From the NCBI RefSeq assembly GCF_000265295.1, contig NC_018002.1, positions 2,356,001 to 2,420,000 of the forward strand: 64,000 bases of DNA, written 5' to 3'. Origin of the DNA: Sulfurospirillum barnesii SES-3. GTDB taxonomy: Bacteria > Campylobacterota > Campylobacteria > Campylobacterales > Sulfurospirillaceae. Below, one piece after another: positions 40,690 to 49,778 of this stretch; position 1 is the stretch's first letter; every line of letters starts with the position of its first letter. The position numbers and the translations under genes are program-made. The notes beneath the pieces are model-generated. The model searched no databases and was not told the DNA's origin. It worked only from the letters and a program-made list of their open reading frames with translations.

Positions 40690-42480
40690 TTATAAATAAA
40701 ACTGATTATACCATCTGCAAAAGAGATACAGTGACCAAACATGCTGTTTGAAGCGTCCCTCTTTGCCTTCGTGGTACAAGAATGTCACAAATGAAGCATC
40801 AAATAGACCGCTGTGATGGCTTACATGTAACATTAATTTTAAAATTTCATCGCCATATTCAGCATACAACCACTCAATAAACGGAGAGCTAAACCCTTTT
40901 TTCTTACGCTCAATAATAGAAGAGGGGATATACTTTTGGGCAATCTGTTTGAGAAGGTATTTGTTGGTATCGCCCGCTCGTAAAGAAGGAGGCAACGCAA
41001 GACAATAATCCATCAAACGATAATCCAAAAAGGGTGCTCGAAGCTCTAAAGAGTGCGCCATGGACATACGGTCAATCTTGCTCATCAATACCTCAGCAAC
41101 CCAAATCTTAAAATCAATCGTACTCATCCATAAAAACGGATTCTTATCAATGGCAACGCTTGTGCGTACATCCTTCGTTTCTTCACCACACAGTGCATCA
41201 AACTGGCGTTTTGTAAAGGTTTCGCCTCCACTGTAAAAGGGATGCTCATTGGCACTAATGCGCCTTAAAGACTCCCAATTGCGAGACCAATTAGGATTAC
41301 GTTCTAAGTAGTTTTTTAAGAGCATCTTGCTCGGCGCTGAGAGCTCTGAATGCATCTGATAATATTTTGCCATCTCAAAGTAGTTGTCATACCCTAAAAA
41401 TATCTCATCGCTTCCCTCACCACTGAGGCAGACTTTAATACCTGATTGATGCACCATTCTGGATAGCAAATACGTCGGCATACACGCTGTATCGCCCATA
41501 GGTTCATCCAAATGTGCAAGCGTGTTTTCAATGGTATCAATGTATGTTCGCTTATTGATACGAAGTTCATGATGCTGTGAACCAATGTAAACGGATGCCT
41601 CTTTGGCTTGCGTTAGCTCATCATAATGCAAATGCTCATCATACCCAATGGAGAAGGTATTGATTTTTTTGCCTGAGGCTTTGGCATAAATAGCACTCAC
41701 CAGCGAAGAATCAATGCCTCCTGAAAGCAATGAAGCCACCTCAACATCACCCACTAAACGTTTTTGTACAGAGTCTAAAAGCAATGCTTCTATGTTTTCG
41801 AGGGCTTCCTTTTCGCTTACATGTAAAAGCGCTTTTTCTCCAACCTCGTAATACCGTTTACATGTAAAAGTTCCTTTTGAAAAGGTTGCATACATGCCCG
41901 CTTCAAGCTTATGAATTCCCTCAAAAAATGTATAGGGTGGCACGGTACTTTGAAAAGCAAAATAGTCTCTAAACCCTTCTTTATTCATCGCAGGTGTTGT
42001 TCCTAAAAGCTCTAAAACCGCCTTTATTTCACTTGCGACTATTAAACCTTTGCTCTGACTAAAGTACAAAGGTTTCTTTCCAAAGCGGTCTCGTGCCATA
42101 AAAAGCTCATCGTTGAGCCTGTCGTAAAGGCAAAAAGCAAACATACCATTGAGATGTGAGAGCATCGCATGACCCAATGTTTCATAAAGTTTAATGAGCA
42201 CTTCCGTGTCGCTGGTGGTTTTACATGTAAGCGCATACTCACGTTTAAGTTCTTCAAAATTATAAATCTCTCCATTAAACACCAAAGCATACCGCTCGTC
42301 CACCATCGGCTGATTTGATCGCTCATCAAGGTCTATAATAGCAAGCCTTGTATGCCCCATAAGAACATCTTTTTCCCCCCATATTCCCATTGCATCAGGT
42401 CCACGGTGGGAGAGTTTACACAGCGCTTTTTCAAAGGTTTTTTTGTTATGATTGCCAATGGCTGTTAAAATTCCACACAC
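40690..42480 (-). CDS. AsnB-type glutamine amidotransferase (asparagine synthase family)
   Basis: A 596-residue protein with an N-terminal class II glutaminase domain and a C-terminal ATP-dependent amidation domain (SLLSGGIDSSLVSAIY, about 255-270). The frame is open 19 codons upstream, but only the GTG at 42480-42478 puts Cys at position 2, which the glutaminase needs, and AAGGAAGA lies 6 bases before it; I therefore start there. The start overlaps the GT4 gene by 16 bases. Within a glycosylation island it more probably amidates a sugar acid or sugar-linked carboxyl than makes asparagine. It contains four palindrome copies (40821, 41817, 41858, 42221). Confidence 0.86.
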   Translation of the reverse strand: MCGILTAIGNHNKKTFEKALCKLSHRGPDAMGIWGEKDVLMGHTRLAIIDLDERSNQPMVDERYALVFNGEIYNFEELKREYALTCKTTSDTEVLIKLYETLGHAMLSHLNGMFAFCLYDRLNDELFMARDRFGKKPLYFSQSKGLIVASEIKAVLELLGTTPAMNKEGFRDYFAFQSTVPPYTFFEGIHKLEAGMYATFSKGTFTCKRYYEVGEKALLHVSEKEALENIEALLLDSVQKRLVGDVEVASLLSGGIDSSLVSAIYAKASGKKINTFSIGYDEHLHYDELTQAKEASVYIGSQHHELRINKRTYIDTIENTLAHLDEPMGDTACMPTYLLSRMVHQSGIKVCLSGEGSDEIFLGYDNYFEMAKYYQMHSELSAPSKMLLKNYLERNPNWSRNWESLRRISANEHPFYSGGETFTKRQFDALCGEETKDVRTSVAIDKNPFLWMSTIDFKIWVAEVLMSKIDRMSMAHSLELRAPFLDYRLMDYCLALPPSLRAGDTNKYLLKQIAQKYIPSSIIERKKKGFSSPFIEWLYAEYGDEILKLMLHVSHHSGLFDASFVTFLYHEGKEGRFKQHVWSLYLFCRWYNQFYL

Positions 42481-43622
42481 AATTGATCTTCCTTTTTCAC
42501 AACAGTTTCTATAAGCTCTCTCCAACGCTTTTGACACATCTCTTGAGAATACTTTTGAATACTACATTGGGCATTTTTTTGCAATGTTTCTCTGAATATC
42601 GGCTCTTTTTCCAAGCGAACTAAAGCCTTTGAAAGCTCTTTTATATCGCCTTTTTCTACAAATAAAACAGCCTCTTTGCCATCAAATTCTCTCCATGATG
42701 GCTCAAACTTGTACGCCACAACAGCACACCCAAGGCTTAATGCCTCAAGTAAAGCATTTGGCATTCCCTCATAGTACGATGAAAAAATAAATCCCTTACA
42801 TTTTCGCATATATTGATAAGGATTTTCGTCAAATCCCATAAAAAAAATACGCTTTTGCAAACCGTAGTTACCAACCAACGCTTCTACCTTAGCTCTGTCT
42901 TTTCCATCCCCCACAAACACCAGTGCGCTTTGAAGCTCTTTTGCCACACTTCTGTATGCCTCTACGACTTCATGTTGTGCTTTTTGAGCGGTATCGAACC
43001 GTCCTACATGTAAAAAGAATTCGTCATTTAATGCACACGCTTCTTGTGAGAGTGTTTGAAGTTTTTTAAGCTCTATTCCGTTCGCAATTGTTCTAGCACG
43101 TATTCCAAGTTTTGCCAACTCCTCTTTGACGCCATCACTGACCGATACCACACATTCAGCTTTTGGGTAGAGCTTTTGCATAGTTGTTTTATAAAAAGAA
43201 GAGGGCAAAAGATGAATCAAGCGATTTTTATAGCCATGCTCTAAACTCACCCGTGAAGAGACAATGGCTTTCATTCCTTTTTTAAGAGCGTTAAGTGTGC
43301 AAAGGTTATTATAATCCTCAAAGGAAACCACAATATCAAATACATGACTTTCAAAAAGGTGTGTAAGGTCTTTACTTCTCGCATCAAAAAGCGCTTTGCC
43401 TATGTTTTGAAGTTCCTCTTCTGTTTTATTGTCCAGTTCCAAAGCATGGTGTAAAAGCGTATAGACAGTTATTTTAGAATCTAAATGGTATGAAAAAGGT
43501 TTATCTTCGAATAAAATAAGAGTGACCTTATGGGTTGAAGAGAGTGCATTTGCAAGCAATGAAACATTTTTTTGAACACCCCCCAAGCAGAGATTATGCG
43601 TTATGATTGCTATATTTTTCAT
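42465..43622 (-). CDS. Glycosyltransferase family 4
   Basis: A 385-residue GT-B enzyme. An N-terminal GGVQKN loop near residue 14, a C-terminal HVGRF and a late E-x7-E-type segment (SSYYEGMPNALLEALSLG, about 295-312) are family 4 features. Donor and acceptor unknown. It overlaps neighbours on both sides. It has a near-copy of the palindrome (one mismatch, about 43004). Confidence 0.85.
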   Translation of the reverse strand: MKNIAIITHNLCLGGVQKNVSLLANALSSTHKVTLILFEDKPFSYHLDSKITVYTLLHHALELDNKTEEELQNIGKALFDARSKDLTHLFESHVFDIVVSFEDYNNLCTLNALKKGMKAIVSSRVSLEHGYKNRLIHLLPSSFYKTTMQKLYPKAECVVSVSDGVKEELAKLGIRARTIANGIELKKLQTLSQEACALNDEFFLHVGRFDTAQKAQHEVVEAYRSVAKELQSALVFVGDGKDRAKVEALVGNYGLQKRIFFMGFDENPYQYMRKCKGFIFSSYYEGMPNALLEALSLGCAVVAYKFEPSWREFDGKEAVLFVEKGDIKELSKALVRLEKEPIFRETLQKNAQCSIQKYSQEMCQKRWRELIETVVKKEDQLCVEF

Positions 43623-44383
43623 GCTTTCTTTCTAGCTATCACAAAAAAATTTGGCGAAAAATGTTTCGCAGGAATAAGATCTAAAATCAACCCAAAAACA
43701 TTATTACATGTAAAGATAATTAAGATAAAAGGTAGCAACACGCTATTGCGAAGAGAGCGTATGCAGGCTAGTTTTTCCCAGATAAAACCATTGATGATAG
43801 AAAAAAGAGTCGTTCCAAGATAGCCTTGATAATGCCACTCAAGAACTTCTAATTCATACTTTTGCAAAAGCATTTTTAAGCCATATTCGCTAAAACGATG
43901 ATAATCATAGGGTGTTGCATGTGCCTGATAGATAAAAGGAACGGAGAGCAACATAACACCCTCTTTTTTCATAACTCTCACCGCTTCACTCAAAGCCTTT
44001 TCATAATCAAACACATGTTCTAGCACTTGCGTTAAAACAACCGTATCTATGCTTTCATTATCAAAAGGGAGCAACGTGGCTTCTGCCATCACAAAATCTG
44101 TGTGTGAGTCTTTAAACATATGGCTATGTGTTTTTTCACTATCAGTAATGATGTAATTTTTGCAATGTGGTTCAAGGTAGCGCTTGTAGGGTGCTTTACC
44201 AGCGCCAATGTCCAAGCAAATCCCCGTAGCATACTCTTTTGCTTTGTGCATCGAGTGCTTCATTTGCCTCCAATTAAGATAAAAGCCATCGGTAATGTAC
44301 ACATCTGGCGCTTTATTTGCCCCTGTAAGAAAAGGAATAATTTTATAAGAGAAAAAGTTGCAAGTTTTTTTCCAAAATTCCAC
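43619..44383 (-). CDS. SAM-dependent methyltransferase
   Basis: A 254-residue class I methyltransferase; motif I ICLDIGAGKAPYKRYL, then LTQVLEHVFDYEKAL (motif II region). The last third is hydrophobic (about 205-240) and could be a membrane segment. It carries the last palindrome copy (43704-43713) before a 10.8-kb stretch without one. Confidence 0.78.
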   Translation of the reverse strand: MEFWKKTCNFFSYKIIPFLTGANKAPDVYITDGFYLNWRQMKHSMHKAKEYATGICLDIGAGKAPYKRYLEPHCKNYIITDSEKTHSHMFKDSHTDFVMAEATLLPFDNESIDTVVLTQVLEHVFDYEKALSEAVRVMKKEGVMLLSVPFIYQAHATPYDYHRFSEYGLKMLLQKYELEVLEWHYQGYLGTTLFSIINGFIWEKLACIRSLRNSVLLPFILIIFTCNNVFGLILDLIPAKHFSPNFFVIARKKA

Positions 44384-44385
44384 TA

Positions 44386-45696
44386 TTACTCTCCCAAATT
44401 TCGATCAAATATAAAAAGTTCATTCCATCTTGATGATTCAAATCGATAAATATTTTTACCAGAAGCTATAAAGTTTTTAAAAGCCTCGGCTGTATAGATT
44501 CGGGTAAAATCTTTTTCACTCCAACCACTAGTTTTTAGTTTTTGTGCCATAGATTCTTCGTGATCTTTTGAACCAATTAAAATATGTTCTATATTCATAC
44601 TTTTGGTCTCACTGAGTGATATTATTGGTAAGTTATAAAAAGTTTTTTGCATAGAAAAATCATCCACAAATGCTACTATATTTTTTTCTAAACCGTATTG
44701 CTTTGCCATACAAAAAATATCTAAACTTTGAAAACCTGTACCATAAATAGCTATTTTGGAATTAAACACAGGAGTATAATGTCTTAAATATTCTAAAATA
44801 TAATAAGGAATGCTCTTTTCCAAAGAAAGATTTTTTGTATCAAGAATTTGTTTACCACCCTTTTTTTGTGCAAAAAAAATACTGCCAATCACACAAAAAT
44901 TTTCAAAATTATCATCTTCAACAATACTTTCATGAACAGCTTTCATAATACCTGCGATTTCTGGATTTCCGCTTCCATAATCATGTACAGCTATCATTCC
45001 TCCATCTGAAAGAAATCCTTTATATCTTTCTATATCACTTTTACAACCATTGTAAGTATGTTCTCCGTCTATCCATAAAAGTCCTATTGGAAGATTTTTA
45101 TTTTCACCTTTCCAATCAAATGTTTTGGAGTCTTGAACAAAACATTTGATTTTTTTGATCACTTCATATTTTTTAGCATAATAATCATAAAGAGGGTTGT
45201 GTAGAATATCTAAAGAAACCAGCACAGAAAGATTGTGTTTTTCTTGATTTCCAAGTGCTAGAGCAAGAGTAGATCCACCACTATTTCGCCCAATTTCAAA
45301 GATTGATTCATGATGACTAACACGCTTTGCAAGTTCAAACAAAAATCTTCTTTCAATATTTTGCATCATCATGCTAAATGGAAGTTTTGCAACACTAAGA
45401 TTTCCATCGTACAAAGAATATATAATAGGATTAAGCTGATTCGTTACTTCATCATACCAATAGACCATTTTAGGACACACTTGATTGATGTATTCTACAT
45501 CTGCAAGTGTATTAGGAGTGATTCCAAAAAATATAATATTTTCAAAAGAATGGCAATTATTATCCATCAAATCTTTTCTTTTAATCATTAAAACATTACT
45601 TTTAACAAACATATTGTATGAATCAGACAATTTATCCATAATTTCTTCGTCAAATACAACAACCGTATTACCAATAAGCAAAGATTTTATTTCCAA
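44386..45696 (-). CDS. Methyltransferase-like protein with C-terminal Rossmann segment
   Basis: A 436-residue protein. The middle part (about 115-260) looks like a class I methyltransferase of the Methyltransf_24/cephalosporin-hydroxylase type (FEIGRNSGGSTLALAL, IDGEHTYNGCKSD, DYGSGNPEI). A second Rossmann-like piece (IAIYGTGFQSLDIF, about 322-335) follows. AT-rich compared with its neighbours to the left. Substrate unknown. Confidence 0.7.
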   Translation of the reverse strand: MEIKSLLIGNTVVVFDEEIMDKLSDSYNMFVKSNVLMIKRKDLMDNNCHSFENIIFFGITPNTLADVEYINQVCPKMVYWYDEVTNQLNPIIYSLYDGNLSVAKLPFSMMMQNIERRFLFELAKRVSHHESIFEIGRNSGGSTLALALGNQEKHNLSVLVSLDILHNPLYDYYAKKYEVIKKIKCFVQDSKTFDWKGENKNLPIGLLWIDGEHTYNGCKSDIERYKGFLSDGGMIAVHDYGSGNPEIAGIMKAVHESIVEDDNFENFCVIGSIFFAQKKGGKQILDTKNLSLEKSIPYYILEYLRHYTPVFNSKIAIYGTGFQSLDIFCMAKQYGLEKNIVAFVDDFSMQKTFYNLPIISLSETKSMNIEHILIGSKDHEESMAQKLKTSGWSEKDFTRIYTAEAFKNFIASGKNIYRFESSRWNELFIFDRNLGE

Positions 45697-45698
45697 TA

Positions 45699-46892
45699 TT
45701 AAACCCTTTTAAATAATAATTCTTTTTCACATGTCGTGGCGGTATTGGACTCCTTAGGAAAAGCATACAACACCGTCTCCCCTAAATCATAATGGTACTG
45801 CCCTAAACGATAACTATAATTTTTGAGTGTTTCATTTAAAAAAAGGGCGATTTGGTACAAATCTTCATAAGAATGATAAATCGAAATGGCTAATTTTGGT
45901 CTATCTTTTTGAAGGGTTTTATAAGCTCCTCTAAGCGCATTTAATTCTGCGCCTTCAATGTCAAATTTGATAAAATCAATTTTTTCAATCTTTCGCTCTT
46001 CCACAAAACTATCTATACTTACCACCTCAATTTCAAGATGAGAAGAGAAATTAACTTCCTCTAAAGTGCTCACACTCGCAAGGGGAAGATCACTGGATGT
46101 ATCTATGGCTAATGTAGTGTTTTCATGCCAAAGCCCTTGCGTTAAAATCTGCACTTTTGGATTTGCATTTAAATACGTTTTATGCGGATGTTCATAGGCA
46201 TTGTACAGAGGTTCAAACCCATATATTTTTTCTATCTTTGGCATGACATGTAAGAATTCAATGGTATTGATTCCATCAGCCAACCCACCTTCTATCATTA
46301 CCTTAACATCAGAAAAATCCAAATGCTCTAAATAATGCCTTCCTATAAAAGGAAAATGATGAACATAATAATCTCTCACATCAAAATTTCGCTTATGCCA
46401 ATTATGAACTATCATACTGTATAAAGCGCTATCTTCTTCTTTTTCAAATATCTCTATGACACGCTCAAAATATCCTTTATGATACTCTTGTATCGAACTA
46501 TATCTAGGAGTGATAGCATAAGAGTCTTGATGCATTTTTGCTAGTGCCTCACACTCTTTTAAATCATGGGGATAATTCAAGCGAATCAATGCATAATGCC
46601 TTATATTCATTCGCTCCAATACACTTAAAATATTCTCACATAAAAGCACAGAAACCAAAACCAAATATTCTGGTATATATATTTGTTCAAGTTCAGCAGA
46701 AGAGATAATCGCTATACCATCTATGTCACCAACATGTGCATCATCAACAATATAGCTGATGAGCTGATGTGGGCGATATATACGCAAAAGAGCTATTAAA
46801 ATTCTTCCAGCATGTCCCCCGCCGTATAGGATAAGCGAACGATCTTCTGGAATATCCGCTATTTTAAAAATATAAGGGGAATTACACTTCAC
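45699..46892 (-). CDS. FkbM-family methyltransferase with N-terminal Rossmann segment
   Basis: A 397-residue protein. The N-terminal LILYGGGHAGRILIALL (about 16-32) is a nucleotide-binding-like segment; residues 200-370 match the FkbM pattern (KVMIEGGLADGINTIEF, IDFIKFDIEGAELNALRGA). Such proteins O-methylate sugars. The N-terminal part recalls the C-terminal part of the preceding gene, suggesting related two-domain proteins with the parts in swapped order. Confidence 0.75.
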   Translation of the reverse strand: MKCNSPYIFKIADIPEDRSLILYGGGHAGRILIALLRIYRPHQLISYIVDDAHVGDIDGIAIISSAELEQIYIPEYLVLVSVLLCENILSVLERMNIRHYALIRLNYPHDLKECEALAKMHQDSYAITPRYSSIQEYHKGYFERVIEIFEKEEDSALYSMIVHNWHKRNFDVRDYYVHHFPFIGRHYLEHLDFSDVKVMIEGGLADGINTIEFLHVMPKIEKIYGFEPLYNAYEHPHKTYLNANPKVQILTQGLWHENTTLAIDTSSDLPLASVSTLEEVNFSSHLEIEVVSIDSFVEERKIEKIDFIKFDIEGAELNALRGAYKTLQKDRPKLAISIYHSYEDLYQIALFLNETLKNYSYRLGQYHYDLGETVLYAFPKESNTATTCEKELLFKRV

Positions 46893-47826
46893 GCTTATAG
46901 CCTTTCATACCCAAAATATAATGACACGGCTCAATTTTTTCAAACCCTTCTTCGCTAAACCATCGATACACCTCATCAACATAATGCCGATTGATATACG
47001 TTGGGCTGTAAAGATCATAGGTATTGAGTGCCCTCACATGACGGTCTTTATCCATCGCAATCGGCAATGTTTCCCTAAACGCATGCCCTATAAAAGGAAT
47101 TTTGTAGAGATAATAAAGCCATGAGGCGATGATGGAAAAACGATACAGCGCCATCGGCGACATTTTAGAAGTAAAAAGCTTTCTAATTCTATCTTGATTG
47201 ACACTTTTCTTTAGCCAATACGCTCCATACAACCAAATACTTAAAAGCCCTCTAGTCTTCACAAAAGGGGCAATAGCTTCAAAGGCTTTATGCGTATCTG
47301 GTGTATGGTGCAAAACACCCAAAGAATACACCACATCAAAACTTTTTTTTCGCAAAGGAAGCCTAAAAAGATTGGCTTGAATTATCGTTACATTGTCCAA
47401 ATGTCCTACATTTTCATAAGCAGCGTCCACAGCACGACTCAAATCAATACCAATAATATGCTTTGCATGAAATTCTCTTGCACTTATATCCAAATAAGGA
47501 CCTGCCCCACAACCAATCTCAAGAACTTCTTTATTTTCAATATCTTCTTTTTTAAGTCCCATATATTGGTTCATTTCATCTTTTGACATCAAAGGTCTCG
47601 TATTTTTCACATGTTTAAAAAGATGCCACTCTTCCCCAAAAGATGCCACATATTCTTGATCTTCTACAAAACGAGGAATAAAGTTATGAATTTTAAACGA
47701 TGCTTGACACGATGGACAAAAAAGTTTTCCCTCTTTGATGCAGCCACTCTCTTCAACAACATCTTTAAGTTCAAAATCACGCTGGCAAGAAGGGCACACC
47801 AAATACTCTAATGCTTTTTTATGCAT
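46882..47826 (-). CDS. Methyltransferase with N-terminal zinc ribbon
   Basis: A 314-residue protein. Four cysteines in two CPSC pairs near residues 10-15 and 35-40 form a Trm112-like zinc ribbon, followed by a class I methyltransferase (VLEIGCGAGPYLDISA). The frame is open to 47871, but the ATG at 47826 follows AAAGGA and is chosen. It overlaps the upstream gene by eight bases. Substrate unknown. Confidence 0.75.
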   Translation of the reverse strand: MHKKALEYLVCPSCQRDFELKDVVEESGCIKEGKLFCPSCQASFKIHNFIPRFVEDQEYVASFGEEWHLFKHVKNTRPLMSKDEMNQYMGLKKEDIENKEVLEIGCGAGPYLDISAREFHAKHIIGIDLSRAVDAAYENVGHLDNVTIIQANLFRLPLRKKSFDVVYSLGVLHHTPDTHKAFEAIAPFVKTRGLLSIWLYGAYWLKKSVNQDRIRKLFTSKMSPMALYRFSIIASWLYYLYKIPFIGHAFRETLPIAMDKDRHVRALNTYDLYSPTYINRHYVDEVYRWFSEEGFEKIEPCHYILGMKGYKREV

Positions 47827-48769
47827 AAAATCGTCCTTTAAATCCTTGCTCATCTTTAATATAGAGCACATTAAATACTTTACACAAACCTAAAGACATC
47901 CCCGTTTTCACAACTACACTCACCACACTATTTGCAAGAAATTTCAACCAACTCTTTTTTCTTATAAAAAGTAAAAAAGAGTTATTGGTTGGCAACTCAG
48001 TACGTAAAAAATAGTAATAAAATCCAAATTTTCCAAGCCATCCATCAAAATGAGGCAAAATATAATATCTCCCCTCTTTTAACACTTCGTGTGCTAAAGC
48101 ATCAATGAGCGAAGGTGTTGTAAAATTAAGCTCATCAATAAAAAAATCAGACCTTCCTCTAAACCTAACATATACTTTTGCAAAAGGCTTATAAAGTAAT
48201 ACATAAGGAATCCAAAGCATATTATAATGTCCTTCAAAAAAAGAGTTATAGTTTGGAATATTCATATACATAATGCCTTGTTGCTTTAAAACCCTTTGTG
48301 CCTCACTCAATGATTTTTTTATGTCTAAAACGTGCTCCAATACAGCAATGCTAAAAACCATATCGAATGTTTCATTATCAAATTGACTTAAATTTTCTGC
48401 CACCATATCGTAGATATACTGTTCAGCAGGGCTAATGCCGTTTGCTTCTATAAGCTTCAGAGCGAGATTGAATCTATCTTCAAAACCTATGCTTCTCCCA
48501 GGCTCAATGCCTACGATGTTATAGCCTGATTGAATTGCATTGATAAGATTAAACCCAAAACCACTTCCGATTTCAAGATAACGCCTATCTTCTTTTTTGC
48601 TGGTAAAAAACTTTTCAAAACGAGGTAATTCATTCATTTCACAAAGCGATAAAAAATAGTTTTCAATTTCTTTTTTAGAGCCAAAAGGTATCAACTCCTT
48701 ATGTAACTTCAAATTGTTTTCAACAATCATATCAAGCAATAAAGAGGGGATGAAAACACTCATTTTCAT
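47819..48769 (-). CDS. SAM-dependent methyltransferase
   Basis: A 316-residue class I methyltransferase; motif I is YLEIGSGFGFNLINAI (about 64-79), and SIAVLEHVLDIKKSL marks motif II. The C-terminal quarter is basic and aromatic. Part of a block of consecutive methyltransferases. A 90-base AT-rich gap separates it from the next gene upstream. Confidence 0.75.
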   Translation of the reverse strand: MKMSVFIPSLLLDMIVENNLKLHKELIPFGSKKEIENYFLSLCEMNELPRFEKFFTSKKEDRRYLEIGSGFGFNLINAIQSGYNIVGIEPGRSIGFEDRFNLALKLIEANGISPAEQYIYDMVAENLSQFDNETFDMVFSIAVLEHVLDIKKSLSEAQRVLKQQGIMYMNIPNYNSFFEGHYNMLWIPYVLLYKPFAKVYVRFRGRSDFFIDELNFTTPSLIDALAHEVLKEGRYYILPHFDGWLGKFGFYYYFLRTELPTNNSFLLFIRKKSWLKFLANSVVSVVVKTGMSLGLCKVFNVLYIKDEQGFKGRFYA

Positions 48770-48859
48770 TCCAAAATATATTTATTTTTTAATTCAATAT
48801 TTTTATATCCCATCAATTACCCCCTTATCCCATATCGTTATATTATTTCGTTAAACATT

Positions 48860-49765
48860 TTATTTTTTATTTACAGATAACTTTTGTATAGCAATATCAT
48901 ATACTTCTTTAAAATCTTGATTCATTATTGCTGATTGATCATAAATTAAAGATTTTTTCTTTAATACATAGTTGTAGCTTTTACCAACGGCTAATCCTTT
49001 TCCATATTTTTCTAAATACTCTTTTGAAGATAAAATTTCAAAATTCTTTTCTAAAAATTCTCTATAATGAGTTTCAAGAAAAAATATATTAATTAAAGGA
49101 TTGGGAGAAAAAAGTTTTTGCAAAGTATCTATTTTTTCTCCTCCAAAATAACAAGGCATATCAATAAAAACATTTCTTGATATAAATAATAAGCCATCAT
49201 CTTTCAATAATCTATGTAACAGTGAAAAAGACTTATCTATATCATTAAAAAGATAATCTACTCCTTGACAGAATATTACATCATAAACAGACTCAATATT
49301 TTCATACTCTTCTAAATGCCCATTAAGAACAACATAATTAGAATAACGCTCTCTTAAAATTTGATAATTTTCAGCTATCGGCTCTAATAATACGAAATTC
49401 ATATCTGCAAGTTTTTCATTTGTCTGCTCAACAATAAACTCAAGCAAGCCAATACCCGCACCAATATCCAAAATTGATTTTTTGTTATCAAACGATATAA
49501 ACTCTTGAAAAAATTGTAGATTAAATTTCATTCTATCCGCATGCTGAGCAATTTGAACTGATGCTAAATTTGAATCATAATCCTCTTTATTAAAATTACC
49601 CCAACTATTTTTGCTATAGGTAGCAAACACTTGCTCTTTATATAAAGTGCTATTTCTAACATGATGAACGACGCCACAAAAATTACATTGAATAATTTCA
49701 CTAAATTCATATTTCCAAATATGCTTAGAATTGACTATGGACGTTTTACAAACTGGGCAAATCAT
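48860..49765 (-). CDS. Methyltransferase with N-terminal zinc-binding cysteines
   Basis: A 301-residue protein; CPVCKTS (3-9) and CNFCGVVHH (27-35) supply a zinc knuckle, and ILDIGAGIGLLEFIV (about 96-110) is methyltransferase motif I. Similar in layout to C-methyltransferases of deoxysugar pathways, though identity is not certain. Strongly AT-rich. Coupled to the epimerase gene (13-base gap, AAAAGGA). Confidence 0.72.
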   Translation of the reverse strand: MICPVCKTSIVNSKHIWKYEFSEIIQCNFCGVVHHVRNSTLYKEQVFATYSKNSWGNFNKEDYDSNLASVQIAQHADRMKFNLQFFQEFISFDNKKSILDIGAGIGLLEFIVEQTNEKLADMNFVLLEPIAENYQILRERYSNYVVLNGHLEEYENIESVYDVIFCQGVDYLFNDIDKSFSLLHRLLKDDGLLFISRNVFIDMPCYFGGEKIDTLQKLFSPNPLINIFFLETHYREFLEKNFEILSSKEYLEKYGKGLAVGKSYNYVLKKKSLIYDQSAIMNQDFKEVYDIAIQKLSVNKK

Positions 49766-49778
49766 TTATTTTTTCCTT

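Noticed and set aside
42481-42537. N-terminal extension of the AsnB-type protein
   Set aside because: It lies inside the upstream glycosyltransferase gene and would remove the catalytic cysteine from position 2.
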